Assembly: GCF_016919005.1 (NCBI RefSeq)
Contig: NZ_JAFFQE010000003.1
Location: 558,001 to 622,000 of the forward strand
Direction: 5' to 3'
Length of the DNA stretch: 64,000 nt
From: Desulfopila inferna
GTDB taxonomy: Bacteria > Desulfobacterota > Desulfobulbia > Desulfobulbales > Desulfocapsaceae
Shown here: positions 1 through 8,946 of the stretch, in pieces
Numbering within the stretch: position 1 is the stretch's first letter
Layout: each line of letters begins with the position of its first letter
The notes under the pieces: model-generated
What the model saw: only the letters and a program-made list of their open reading frames with translations
The model's database searches: none
What the model was told of the DNA's origin: nothing
Made by a program: the position numbers and the translations under genes

Positions 1-84
1 GTAAAGAAGTATCATGGCGAAGGACAACCCCACTGCCCCGAGAATAAATGCTCCGATCGCTGTTTTATTTGGCTTTCCGGCCAT
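1..84 (-). CDS. mlaD: MCE-family (MlaD-like) substrate-binding protein, N-terminal fragment
   Basis: Only the first 28 codons lie in the window; the rest runs off the left edge. Translation from the ATG at 84 begins MAGKPNKTAIGAFILGAVGL and continues as one hydrophobic segment, typical of the N-terminal membrane anchor of MCE/MlaD proteins. A GGGGA ribosome site lies 6-7 bases upstream. It follows the MlaF ATPase and MlaE permease genes on the same strand, the usual E-F-D order of Mla lipid transporters. By family knowledge MlaD is the periplasmic lipid-binding ring of the complex. The identification rests on the anchor segment and position only, since the MCE domain itself is not visible. 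Confidence 0.7.
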   Translation of the reverse strand, partial: MAGKPNKTAIGAFILGAVGLSFAMILLY

Positions 85-233
85 GCACATTCCCCGCTTT
101 TTAGTACCTGATTCACAAAAACTAATACATCTTTTTTTGTTTTTCGTGACAGCTTTTGGCAGTAAGGCCAAGGCCATTATCCAACTCCGCTGGGTTAGTG
201 GCGTACCGCTTTTATCCAGCCCGGCCGGGACAG

Positions 234-1058
234 TCAGTGTCTGTCTTCGTCCCGTCCATTTTCATCTCTACTTTCTTCGTTCTGTCCGCTTTCTCCCCGT
301 GTCAGGAATTTGATCACTTTCTGGTTGCGCGACTCCCTGAGAAGCCGCTTGGGATCTCCGTAAGCAGTTATTCCTTTTTGGTCCGCATCGAGAAAAATCG
401 AATTAGTGCCGATCGCGAAGATGCTGGCCAGCTCGTGGGTCACCATCACCACCGTTGTGCCAAGGCTTTCCCGCAATTCCAGGATAAGATCATCCAAAAG
501 CCGAGCACTGATCGGATCAAGACCGGCGGAAGGCTCATCGAAAAAGAGCAGATCCGGATCGAGGGCAATCGCCCGTGCCAACCCCGCCCTTTTCTTCATG
601 CCCCCGCTCAGTTCGGTGGGATAGAAGTCTTCAAAACCTGCCAGCCCTACCAATGACAATTTATATGACACCAACTCACGAATCTGTTTCGACGACAGCA
701 TAGTATAATGCTCCAGCGGCAGGGCAACATTTTCCGCCAGCGTCATGGAACTCCACAGCGCCCCGCCCTGGAAGAGAATACCGAAACGCTGCTTGAGCCG
801 ATTCTGCTCCCGGGCTTCAACTTCCCAATAACTGACGCCGTCATAGATTATCCGCCCCCCTGCAGGCTGCTTAAGTCCTATCATTTGTTTGACCAAGGTA
901 CTCTTGCCGCTGCCACTCACTCCCATGATGACAAAGATGTCCCCCCGATTGATGGTAAAGTTGAGATCATGCATCAACACAAAACTGCCGTAGGAGATCT
1001 CCAGATTCAGAACCTCAACAAGAACATCGTGTTGGTCATTCGATTCTGCCGGCGTCAT
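234..1058 (-). CDS. mlaF: Mla-type ABC transporter ATP-binding protein
   Basis: A protein of about 274 residues, ATPase of an MCE/Mla phospholipid transporter on the cytoplasmic side of the inner membrane. Visible motifs are Walker A GVSGSGKST, signature LSGGMKKR, Walker B LLFFDEPSAGLDP and a switch histidine in VMVTHEL. The open frame extends further upstream inside mlaE, but the ATG at 1058 (MTPAESNDQ) is preferred: it sits just after the mlaE stop (TAA at 1061-1063) with GGGAA upstream. The C-terminus is a charged tail rich in E, D, R and N. It is co-transcribed with mlaE upstream and mlaD downstream. The exact lipid substrate and direction of transport cannot be read from sequence. Confidence 0.9.
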   Translation of the reverse strand: MTPAESNDQHDVLVEVLNLEISYGSFVLMHDLNFTINRGDIFVIMGVSGSGKSTLVKQMIGLKQPAGGRIIYDGVSYWEVEAREQNRLKQRFGILFQGGALWSSMTLAENVALPLEHYTMLSSKQIRELVSYKLSLVGLAGFEDFYPTELSGGMKKRAGLARAIALDPDLLFFDEPSAGLDPISARLLDDLILELRESLGTTVVMVTHELASIFAIGTNSIFLDADQKGITAYGDPKRLLRESRNQKVIKFLTRGESGQNEESRDENGRDEDRH

Positions 1059-1060
1059 AT

Positions 1061-2188
1061 TTATATTCCCAGGACCTGGCAGGACAGAGTGATTATCAAG
1101 GTAGCCACTACCATGGCGACAATGGCTGTAACCACCGCTGAGGTGGCGGCATTGCCCACGGCGGAAGCGCTCCCCTCGCATTTAATGCCGCGCAGGCACC
1201 CCGAAACAGCAATGAGAATCCCAAATACAAAACTGTGGAACAGCCCGACGCTGAAATCAGTTAAAGATATAGCAGCTCTTGTCTGATTCATGTATTCCAC
1301 AGCTCCCAGATTGAGCACTCCAACCCCCACCGTCATCCCACCCAGTACTCCCATAAGGTCCGCATAGACACAGAGCAGGGGCATCATCAGCGTCAGGGCC
1401 AGCACCCGCGGCAGCACCAGGAACTCAATCGGTGACAAGCCTAGAGTCTGGAGGGCGTCCACCTCCTCGTTGACCTGCATGGTGCCGATTTGCGCGGCAT
1501 AGGCGGCACCGGTCCTGCCCGCCATTATCACCCCGGCCATTACCGCACCCATAACCCGCACCGTACCAATTCCCACCACATCGGCGACATAGATCTGCGC
1601 ACCGAAAAGCTTCAACTGGATAGCAGCTATAAAAGCAAGGATCATGCCGATCAACAGACTGATAAGTGTAATTATGGGAAGCGCCTGCACTCCGGCTTCC
1701 TGAATATTAAGGATCAGATCGATGCGCCGGTAGCCTGCCCTGCCCCGCAACAGCCTGAACAGGGCCAGCGTCACTTCACCGATGAAGGCAAGTGCTTCTT
1801 GCACACTTGCGGCCAGTTCCAGAGTTATACCTCCAATGCGCGCCAGGAAAGGTTGGCGTTCCGCGCCGTGCGCTATTCCGGTGCGCTGATTTTCCGGGGA
1901 AGACAGCACCATGAGCCGGCGGACTCCTGCCGGCAATCCAGACTGGTCCATGGAGACTTTATGGCGACTGCAGGCCTCGGAAATCCTGGTGATGAATACC
2001 AGCAGCATGCTGTCCCAATCATCAAGTTCATTGGTATCGAAGGTAACACGATTCACCTTCCGTTCCTCGAGCTGCTCAAGGAGGCCTTGCGCTGAAGGCT
2101 GCACATTTCCCAGCTTCCATTCTCCGGCCAGTGTCAGTCGAAGAGTGTCGTCCGGCGCTGTATCGATCTCGAAGATACTTGTGGTCAT
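1061..2188 (-). CDS. mlaE: MlaE-type permease with N-terminal STAS-like domain
   Basis: Integral membrane permease of the Mla ABC system, about 375 residues. Residues from roughly 1 to 100 are hydrophilic and look like a STAS domain (…LRLTLAGEWKLGNVQ…, a DSMLLVFI segment). The rest is the MlaE/YrbE fold with several hydrophobic helices, including AGRTGAAYAAQIGTMQVNEE, the conserved coupling region. In Escherichia coli the STAS partner (MlaB) is a separate protein, whereas here it is fused. ATG 2188 is chosen over the upstream GTG at 2275, which has no ribosome site; the GGAGGA upstream of 2188 is rather far (about 16 bases), so the start is moderately certain. First gene of the Mla operon. 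Confidence 0.88.
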   Translation of the reverse strand: MTTSIFEIDTAPDDTLRLTLAGEWKLGNVQPSAQGLLEQLEERKVNRVTFDTNELDDWDSMLLVFITRISEACSRHKVSMDQSGLPAGVRRLMVLSSPENQRTGIAHGAERQPFLARIGGITLELAASVQEALAFIGEVTLALFRLLRGRAGYRRIDLILNIQEAGVQALPIITLISLLIGMILAFIAAIQLKLFGAQIYVADVVGIGTVRVMGAVMAGVIMAGRTGAAYAAQIGTMQVNEEVDALQTLGLSPIEFLVLPRVLALTLMMPLLCVYADLMGVLGGMTVGVGVLNLGAVEYMNQTRAAISLTDFSVGLFHSFVFGILIAVSGCLRGIKCEGSASAVGNAATSAVVTAIVAMVVATLIITLSCQVLGI

Positions 2189-2756
2189 GATTTGTTTCTG
2201 CTCATCCTCCGGTCTAATCCTGCTCAGCCTGTGCCTTTGCTTTTCCGTTGTTAGCAAAAAATAAGGGTCGAACACGTAATCAACAAGCCCAATTTCTAAA
2301 ATAATCCATAGAGATCGTGATTATACTTCTGCCAGACTCTAAGTCATTATACCACCGCGGCCCGCAATGCGGCACCGCTTATTCCAAGAAAGCTGAGCAC
2401 CATGGGTTTTGGCATCTTCACAGGATTAGCCCCGCTCCTGGTTCGATCTAATGAATAATCTTGCCGTGAAAGCGTAAATATTGTAACACTGAGCGGAAAA
2501 ACCTGTGCTACATTGTGACGCACTATAATTTCGGCTGTTTCCGCGCTGTCCTCTCTTCAAATTTTTACCGCGATAGCTTTGCGGGTTTCCGAACCTGATC
2601 TTTTCTGCAGGAAGCGCGCAGAGAACTTTCCAGGTCACACTCCCGGAGCTTTCGGCTAGACCTGTGAACCTGTGGAGAAAGGTGTTCGAAATACCCCGGA
2701 ACCGTCCATGTCGGAAAAACTATTTAACAAGCTGGATTGCTTGAGGAGCTTTGAAC
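2189..2756. other. Divergent intergenic region, mlaE / CGS-family gene
   Basis: About 570 bases between two divergently transcribed genes, expected to contain both promoters. Short open frames here (for example 2426-2638 minus) have no ribosome site and no recognisable protein. No convincing hairpin terminator, riboswitch core or repeat-family member was found in it. Confidence 0.4.
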
Positions 2757-3944
2757 ATGAAGAAACATAGAACGGGAAAGAGTACATCCTCTGTCTGGGC
2801 AGGCGAGGAAGAATACATAATGTCAAATGTGACGCAAGTGCCGGTTGTACACAGCGTCTCCTTTGGGTATAAGGATATCGACGAGTGGCAGCAGGTTGCT
2901 CTAGGCCTTAAGAAAGGTCATATCTACAGCCGCAATACCAACCCGACCGTTGCAGTTTTCGAAGAAAAAATCCGCTGTCTTGAAGGAGCCGAGGCCGCCA
3001 CCAGCGCCGCCACCGGTATGGGTATAATCAGCAGTGTTCTCTTTGGCCTGCTGGCACCCGGTCAGCGGGTTGTATCGGTAAAGGATACCTATGGGGGAAC
3101 CAATAAAATTTTTACGGAATTCCTACCCCGCTTCAATGTCGAAGTCTGCTTGTGCCCCACCACGGATCATGAAGCAATAGAGGATGAAATACGCAAAGGC
3201 TGCGACCTGCTCTATCTGGAGACGCCGACCAATCCGACCATTAAAATTATCGACCTTGAGCGTCTCAGCAGAGCAGGCAAAAAGGCCGGCGCAGTGGTTG
3301 TGGTCGATAATACCTTCGCCACCCCGATAAACCAGCAGCCTCTGGCACTTGGGGCAGATCTGGTTCTGCACTCCGCCACCAAGTTTCTGGGCGGTCATGC
3401 AGACGCTCTGGCCGGTGTGGTCTGCGGCCGCAGGGATTTGATCGACAAGGTATATCATTACCGTGAAATAAACGGCGCCACACTTGATCCCATGTCCGCC
3501 TATCTTATCCTCAGGGGCATGAAAACACTGGCGCTGCGAATTGAGCGGCAAAATCAAAATGCACTGGAGATCGCCAGATATCTGCAGACCCATCCTCAGG
3601 TGAAAACGGTTTACTATCCCGGTCTAGAGACCCACGAAGGCCATGAAATCGCGAGAAAGCAGATGTCAGGCTATGGCGCCATGCTCAGCTTTATGCTCAA
3701 GGAGGAAACTCTTGCCGCCGTAGGCAAGGTGATCGGCGGATTCCGCTACGCCCATGCCGCTGCCAATCTCGGCGCGGTCGAAACCATTGTCGGACCACCC
3801 GCTACCACCAGCCATGTCGAATGTTCAGAAGAGGAACGGGCGGCGATGGGCATCCCGGAAAGTCTGATCCGCTATTCAACTGGCATCGAGGACGCCGAGG
3901 ACCTCAAAGAGGATCTGCAAAGAGCCCTGGCACGTCTTGGATGA
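2757..3944 (+). CDS. Cystathionine gamma-synthase family PLP enzyme (gamma-lyase/synthase, specificity open)
   Basis: A 395-residue fold-type I PLP enzyme of the Cys/Met metabolism family. Seen: substrate/PLP region [14 protein letters not shown] cofactor-phosphate loop, [10 protein letters not shown] aspartate, and PLP lysine in [12 protein letters not shown] (about K209). ATG 2757 is used because AGGAG lies 8 bases upstream; a TTG six bases earlier is less suitable. At the position where methionine gamma-lyases carry a catalytic cysteine (YGC) this protein has YGG, as in cystathionine gamma-synthases, cystathionine lyases and O-succinylhomoserine sulfhydrylases. It stands alone; a palindromic repeat follows at 4008-4065. 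Two more family members occur in this window (methionine gamma-lyase at 26082 and MetY at 53191), so this one probably has a different reaction, but which one cannot be decided. Confidence 0.85.
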   Translation: MKKHRTGKSTSSVWAGEEEYIMSNVTQVPVVHSVSFGYKDIDEWQQVALGLKKGHIYSRNTNPTVAVFEEKIRCLEGAEAATSAATGMGIISSVLFGLLAPGQRVVSVKDTYGGTNKIFTEFLPRFNVEVCLCPTTDHEAIEDEIRKGCDLLYLETPTNPTIKIIDLERLSRAGKKAGAVVVVDNTFATPINQQPLALGADLVLHSATKFLGGHADALAGVVCGRRDLIDKVYHYREINGATLDPMSAYLILRGMKTLALRIERQNQNALEIARYLQTHPQVKTVYYPGLETHEGHEIARKQMSGYGAMLSFMLKEETLAAVGKVIGGFRYAHAAANLGAVETIVGPPATTSHVECSEEERAAMGIPESLIRYSTGIEDAEDLKEDLQRALARLG

Positions 3945-4007
3945 TGGACTCCTAAGAAGATCGATCTACTTTGCAGAGCCGGATCATCTTGAATGATATT
4001 TTAGTTC

Positions 4008-4065
4008 CTGATTACCCCTGATCCTCAGCTCAAGGCCAGGGGATGCTGAGTTTCAGGGTGATTAG
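4008..4065. repeat. Palindromic dispersed repeat, family C, short copy
   Basis: The left end reads CTGATTACCCCTGATCCTCAGC and the right end is its imperfect inverted partner (…GCTGAGTTTCAGGGTGATTAG), so the whole 58 bases can fold into a hairpin. A longer copy with the same ends is at 32488-32649. It starts about 60 bases after the stop of the CGS-family gene and might also act as a transcription end signal, though a clear U-run follows only loosely (ATTTTAATTTTTTC). Confidence 0.7.
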
Positions 4066-4173
4066 ATTTTAATTTTTTCATCAGACTACCAAAGACCTAA
4101 CACCGAAAATCATAACATTAAAAGGGGATGATATTGCCATTGCCATATCAGGCTCATCAGGATGAGGTTTACA

Positions 4174-4656
4174 ATGGCTGCAAAAAGTGCGGGTATCCTG
4201 CTCTTCAGGTATAGGAACCAGAAACTTGAAGTTTTTCTGGTTCATCCGGGAGGACCTTTTTGGGCGAAAAAGGATACAGGCTGCTGGTCTATACCCAAAG
4301 GAGAGTTCAAAGAAGACGAGACACCGCTGTCAGCGGCGCAACGGGAATTCAGGGAAGAGACAGGCTTCAACATCGAAAAGCTGCTCCGCCGGAAAGAATT
4401 TATTGCGCTCGCTCCGTTAAAACAGCCCGGCGGCAAAACAGTCCATGCCTGGGCGGCTGAAGGTGACTGCGATGCTTCCACCATACGGAGCAATACCTTC
4501 AGGCTTGAATGGCCGCCCCATTCAGGAAAACAGGCTGAATATCCGGAAGTTGATCGTGCAGAGTGGTTTCCGGTGAGGATCGCATACGAAAAAATCCTCA
4601 AAGGACAGACAGGCTTTCTGGATCAGCTCTGTGTCATTTTGGACCGAGAAGAATAG
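4174..4656 (+). CDS. NUDIX hydrolase
   Basis: A 160-residue NUDIX protein. The full NUDIX box G-x5-E-x7-REUxEExGU is visible from GEFKEDE to REFREETGF, which binds the metal and the diphosphate. The protein starts with the strand AAKSAGILLFRYR and has the WSIPKGE segment usual in small bacterial members resembling diadenosine-polyphosphate hydrolases. ATG 4174 is preferred to ATG 4162 because AGG at 4165-4167 gives a properly spaced ribosome site. The substrate is not determinable; nucleoside diphosphate-linked compounds or dinucleotide polyphosphates are the usual possibilities. It is a single-gene unit converging on the TRAP operon, with a strong palindrome between them. Confidence 0.9.
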   Translation: MAAKSAGILLFRYRNQKLEVFLVHPGGPFWAKKDTGCWSIPKGEFKEDETPLSAAQREFREETGFNIEKLLRRKEFIALAPLKQPGGKTVHAWAAEGDCDASTIRSNTFRLEWPPHSGKQAEYPEVDRAEWFPVRIAYEKILKGQTGFLDQLCVILDREE

Positions 4657-4749
4657 CATTGCGCCTGGTGTTTCTCGAAGTCTGCGCTTATCGCAGTGGG
4701 CCAACTCTGCAAATTCAATGACTTATGAGCTATCAGGCCTGCTATCTAC

Positions 4750-4787
4750 GCAAAAAGCAATGAAAGAATTCTCTCATTGCTTTTTGC
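4750..4787. terminator. Near-perfect 38-base palindrome, likely bidirectional terminator
   Basis: The arms GCAAAAAGCAATGA (4750-4763) and TCATTGCTTTTTGC (4774-4787) are exact reverse complements around a short loop that itself contains GAATTC. It lies between the convergent NUDIX and dctP genes. T-rich runs occur in both directions, so it could stop transcription from either side, although the long U-run is inside the stem rather than after it. Confidence 0.5.
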
Positions 4788-4927
4788 TGTGCTATGCTGC
4801 ACACGGGCTGGAAAGGGGCTGCCAGATCCGGAGACAGAAGAACCGCAGCAGACGAAGCAAAATAACATGCTCGAAGAATGTGAGAAAGTTCTCATTGCTT
4901 CGCAGGCGGCCCTTCCTTTTTCCAGCA

Positions 4928-5971
4928 TTACTCTTTATAGCCCAGCTCCTTGGCATCTTCCTTGTGGCCGAGATCCCAGAGGACGGAACGGTAGATTTCC
5001 AGGAATTCCTGCCCTTCAGGGCTTTTCTGCGCCTCCTCGAAGACAATTTTGTGGCCGATGCTGCGGGCTCTCGCTTCGTCTTTTGGGCTCCAGCTGACTA
5101 TATTGATGTTGGGCATTTCTTTCCATTGCTCACGGGCCATAATCTCCCGGTTATACACCATGGCGGATAGATAGCGGATTCTGTCCCGAGCTGCGATTAT
5201 AATGTCTTGCTGTTCCGGGGTAAGGGCCTCCCAGCTGCGGGTGTTTACCACCAGCGGGAAGTATTCAGTGGTTCCGTTATGAACGGCCGGATCGAGCACA
5301 TGGGAAACGACCTCGTGAAATCCCATCCGCATGTTTTCATCCCAGAATGTCCATTCCGCGGCCTCTATGCCTTTGGTCTGGAAAGCCGTATAGATATCAG
5401 GAGCGGAAAGAGAAACTGTGGTAGCCCCTAGAGCCTGATAGAATTTTCCTCCCATACCGGAAGAACGAACTCTCAAACCCTCCAGCTTATCGATGGAATC
5501 GATGGGAACAACCGCCATAAGCTGCTCATAGATCGGGCTCACCATGGCGTGCCCCAGATAGGTCATTCTGTGCTTTGCATAGAGTTTTTCGAACCAGGGC
5601 TCGAGTTTTTCAATAAGGTAGGCGCCTTCGGCGTAGGTGCTCAGGGGAGAGCCCGGCTGAGTGGTAAAATTAAAGAGTGGATCTTTGCCGGGCCAATAGG
5701 CGCTATACACCATACCGACATTCACTATGCCGTTGGCAAGACTGTCGAAGGTCTCAAAAACAGGGAAAAGTACACCGGCCGGGTAAGGGGTAATGGAAAT
5801 CTCTCCCCCCGAGAGGGTTTCCACCGTCTCGCAGAACACTTCGGCTATTCGCTGCTGTTCTGTTCCGGGCATGGCATGCGTCACCAGTCTCCATTTCACT
5901 TTAGCAAAAGCTGTCTGTGTTCCCAGCATCAACACAAATACCGAAACAAAAATCATTAGAGTCTTTTTCAT
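4928..5971 (-). CDS. dctP: TRAP transporter periplasmic binding protein (DctP family)
   Basis: A 347-residue solute receptor of a tripartite ATP-independent periplasmic transporter. A signal peptide is visible at the N-terminus (MKKTLMIFVSVFVLMLG, cleavage near TAFA-KVK). The family pattern follows: HAMPGTEQQRIAEVF, ELSGGEISITPYPAG-like substrate lobe, LRVRSSGM with the arginine that normally binds the substrate carboxylate, and a Trp-rich C-terminal half. Start ATG 5971 has GGAAAG upstream. It is the last gene of a dctQ-dctM-dctP unit, separated from dctM by about 235 bases. The substrate is probably an organic acid, by family knowledge; nothing nearby fixes which one. Confidence 0.9.
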   Translation of the reverse strand: MKKTLMIFVSVFVLMLGTQTAFAKVKWRLVTHAMPGTEQQRIAEVFCETVETLSGGEISITPYPAGVLFPVFETFDSLANGIVNVGMVYSAYWPGKDPLFNFTTQPGSPLSTYAEGAYLIEKLEPWFEKLYAKHRMTYLGHAMVSPIYEQLMAVVPIDSIDKLEGLRVRSSGMGGKFYQALGATTVSLSAPDIYTAFQTKGIEAAEWTFWDENMRMGFHEVVSHVLDPAVHNGTTEYFPLVVNTRSWEALTPEQQDIIIAARDRIRYLSAMVYNREIMAREQWKEMPNINIVSWSPKDEARARSIGHKIVFEEAQKSPEGQEFLEIYRSVLWDLGHKEDAKELGYKE

Positions 5972-6205
5972 GGCTTTATACTTTCCTTTTTGAATAGTGT
6001 TCAGTGCAGGCTCCTTGTGAAACGGCCTTCTTGTCCAAGCCGCCGGCCCGGGATTTTTTCGTCTCAGGTGTAACAGAAATTCCCCGATTTCCAGTGCAGC
6101 CTGCAATAATTTCATGCGCGTTGGCGCCGCTCATCCTTTACTCAACCATGCACTCCTGTCACCTCACCATATACATCGTCCCTCCTTTAAGCTGAATTCA
6201 AAAAG

Positions 6206-7522
6206 TTATAGATTAAGCAGATACTTTGGTAACCACAAAACGATTTGAGGAAAAATGAAAATCAATGCAACACATATCACCTGCAGAAGCAGAAGAGGCA
6301 CGCTGGACTTGTAGATCTCAATTATATCTATGCCGGCAGGTGCGCATCCTTGCAGGTAGAAAAGGCTGAACCCGAAAGGCGGGGAAATATAGGCACTCTG
6401 CAGAATGACATTAATGACGAGGCCAATCCATAGCGGTTCAAATCCAAGATTGGCAAGGATGGGCGCAATTATAGGAACAGCAAGAAAAATAACGGCGCCG
6501 GGTTCGAGGAACATACCCATGAAAAAGACGAAAAGTGCCGCGACTACAAAGACCATATGTGCCCCGCCCGGCATATTCATGGCAAAATCAGCCACCAGAG
6601 CGTTTCCGCCGAGACCGGAAAAAACCGAACCGAAGGCAGTTGCCCCGATCATCATCCAACCAACCATGGCCGTAACGCTGAGAGTCTCATAACAGGAAGA
6701 GTAGATTATATCCCAGGTCAGCCGCCTTTTTACCAGTCCGATAAAGAGGGCGCCGGCAGCGCCGAATGCCGCTGCTTCGGTGGGGCTGGCCATTCCCAGA
6801 AGGATGGAGCCAAGAACGATAACGACAAGGAGCAACGGAAAAAAGACGCTTTTTAAGGAAAGAACTTTATCTTTCCAGGTGGCCCTCTCCTCCGGCGGGA
6901 GTGCAGGAGCGAAAGAGGGATCGATCAGCCCCCTGATTAACACGTAAACGATATACAGCGAGGCAAGCAGAACACCTGCGGAAATACCTCCTGCGAAGAG
7001 TCCACCGATGGAAACACCTGTTACAGCGCCGTAGAGGACCATATTGGTACTGGGGGGGATGAGCTGGCCAAGGGTTCCTCCCCCCAATACCGAACCCAGA
7101 GCAACCCTGCGGTTGTAGCCGTGCTTGAGCATTTGCGGAAGGCCGATGAGTCCCAGGCCGATAACCCCGGCTGCCACTACACCCGAAACAGCCCCGAGGG
7201 CCGCGCCGACCAGAATTGTCGCTATGGCGAGACCACCCCGTAAGGCCCCCGACCATTTATAAAAGGTATCATAGAGATCCTCGACAACATTGGTCTTCTG
7301 GAGGACATATGCCATGTAAATGAACAGGGGAACAGCGATTATGACGAAGTTGTTCATCGTCCCCCAGGCTGCGGAAACCAGAATACTCAGGGCACCCGGC
7401 CCCCACAGAAAATAGGAAAACACAATTGCCACCGCGGCAAGTGAAAAAGCGATGGGAACGCCTGCGATAAGCAGAACGAACAGGGCCAGAAACATGATAA
7501 GAGGGGCCGATTCACCAACCAT
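6206..7522 (-). CDS. dctM: TRAP transporter large permease (DctM)
   Basis: A 438-residue integral membrane protein with about a dozen hydrophobic segments, the normal size of DctM. Visible family motifs are the N-terminal FLALFVLLIAGVPIAFSLA segment, VIIAVPLFIYMA, GAVSGVVAAGVIGLG and GQLIPPSTNMVLYG. It carries out sodium-driven solute uptake together with DctQ and the DctP receptor. The ribosome site AGGAG lies six bases before the ATG. The gap to dctQ upstream is 17 bases, consistent with co-transcription. Confidence 0.93.
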   Translation of the reverse strand: MVGESAPLIMFLALFVLLIAGVPIAFSLAAVAIVFSYFLWGPGALSILVSAAWGTMNNFVIIAVPLFIYMAYVLQKTNVVEDLYDTFYKWSGALRGGLAIATILVGAALGAVSGVVAAGVIGLGLIGLPQMLKHGYNRRVALGSVLGGGTLGQLIPPSTNMVLYGAVTGVSIGGLFAGGISAGVLLASLYIVYVLIRGLIDPSFAPALPPEERATWKDKVLSLKSVFFPLLLVVIVLGSILLGMASPTEAAAFGAAGALFIGLVKRRLTWDIIYSSCYETLSVTAMVGWMMIGATAFGSVFSGLGGNALVADFAMNMPGGAHMVFVVAALFVFFMGMFLEPGAVIFLAVPIIAPILANLGFEPLWIGLVINVILQSAYISPPFGFSLFYLQGCAPAGIDIIEIYKSSVPLLLLQVICVALIFIFPQIVLWLPKYLLNL

Positions 7523-7539
7523 AAAAATCTCCTGTTATA

Positions 7540-8016
7540 TCAACGAGACGACGTATTATCAGGTTTTTTCAATATAAGAGCAAGAATATCCACAAAGGCC
7601 TGCAATGCTATCAAGGCGCAGGAAATTGGAATAATCCACCGGAACCACCAGACCGGGGGGTTGAATGGAGTCTGGTGGACCGACCGTTCCCCGATAAGAG
7701 TCGCCTGCCAGGCAGTGGGAACGCTGACATAAATAAAAACGAGGGCCACAAAAAGCACAACGACCTCTGTAAAGATGCCGAGGGCCTTTTGGTATTTAAC
7801 GGGAAGATGGCGACTGAGCACATCAACAGCCACATGCTTTTTCTCCAGGTGGCAATACGCCGCGCCAAGCATGAAAAAAGAGCCGAAAAAGAACATGGAC
7901 ATCTCGAATGTCCACATAGGAGGGGATTTGAAAAAATACGACATCAGAGCGCTATACACGATAATAGCGATAAGAGGTAGAATGAGAAGTGAGACCAGCT
8001 TTCCAAATCGCTCCAT
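7540..8016 (-). CDS. dctQ: TRAP transporter small permease (DctQ)
   Basis: A 158-residue protein with four hydrophobic segments, as expected for the small TRAP subunit. Recognisable features are FEMSMFFFGSFFMLGAAYCHLEKKHVAVDVLS in the second to third helix region, a typical DctQ pattern. GAGGAA precedes the ATG at 8016. It is the first gene of the dctQMP operon; 290 bases upstream contain no gene. Confidence 0.9.
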   Translation of the reverse strand: MERFGKLVSLLILPLIAIIVYSALMSYFFKSPPMWTFEMSMFFFGSFFMLGAAYCHLEKKHVAVDVLSRHLPVKYQKALGIFTEVVVLFVALVFIYVSVPTAWQATLIGERSVHQTPFNPPVWWFRWIIPISCALIALQAFVDILALILKKPDNTSSR

Positions 8017-8306
8017 AAGATTCCTCGCCTATATTTAAAATAGCCTGGACGGCAATATCCTACTGATTAGCACATTCAGCCAGAAAAAGACTTCGGCAAT
8101 ACCAGCGTTGAGCACCCGCTCACTTTCGAATAGCCTATATTTTTTTTGTTCGGATATCAAGAGGATTTGAATAGTTAATGATCTGCCTTAATGAAAAAAA
8201 TCAAGATTCACTGATCGATAAAGCCGCACTTTCAGTGAAATATAATCATGTCCTGAAGAAATGTATTTGATTCTTTCACGCTCTTTTTCAGGTGTATCAT
8301 TCCCTC

Positions 8307-8870
8307 TCACCCTTTCAGATTCTTGCCGACACTCCAAGCTTTACCGACATTTTCACCCACTTTCCAATAGTTGTTGTCCGGCATGCTAAGGGTAAAGGGA
8401 TCAATCTTGCGGATGTCGGGTTTACCGTCGGTGAGATAGCGTTCTTCAGAATAGGCGTCGATGATTTCACCGATATAGAGAGTATCAGCAGGAAGCTGCA
8501 CCTTCTCATACACTTTGCAGGCAATGCAGACAGGACATTCACTGATCAAGGGTGCTTTTTCCAGTTCACCGTAAAAAATATCGAACATTTGTGATTTATC
8601 CGTCTTTCCTCCAGAAACCAGACCGCAGTAGTCTGTCTTCGTTATCAGCGCAGTGCTCGGAATATTGACGCTGAAGACATCATTCTCTTCTATACCCTTA
8701 TTGGTGTGGTGCCTTCCCCCCAGAGCAACCACCAGCAGCGGCGGCTTCATGCAAACCCTGGTAACCCAAGCCACAGCCATGAAATTAGCCTTGCCGGCCA
8801 CCATTGCCCCGACAAGAACCATGGGCATCGGGTAAACAAAGGCGTTGCTGTCTATTGGTGTTTTTTCCAT
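8307..8870 (-). CDS. Flavin reductase family protein (flavoredoxin-like)
   Basis: A 187-residue protein with the flavin reductase-like (split-barrel FMN-binding) fold over its full length. Seen: YPMPMVLVGA near the start, FMAVAWVTRVCMKPPLLVVAL which forms the FMN site, NDVFSVNIPS and the family's DYCGLVSGGKTDKS segment. Members in anaerobic Desulfobacterota are called flavoredoxins and act as FMN electron carriers; that role is an inference here. It lies alone on the minus strand between the TRAP operon and a histidine kinase, 76 bases downstream of the latter. Confidence 0.85.
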   Translation of the reverse strand: MEKTPIDSNAFVYPMPMVLVGAMVAGKANFMAVAWVTRVCMKPPLLVVALGGRHHTNKGIEENDVFSVNIPSTALITKTDYCGLVSGGKTDKSQMFDIFYGELEKAPLISECPVCIACKVYEKVQLPADTLYIGEIIDAYSEERYLTDGKPDIRKIDPFTLSMPDNNYWKVGENVGKAWSVGKNLKG

Positions 8871-8946
8871 AGCGTTCTATCCTCTCTAAGGCTGACTGTT
8901 ATTAAAAATAATGGAAATATATCCTTCGGGTTTTTTTAAAGAGCCG

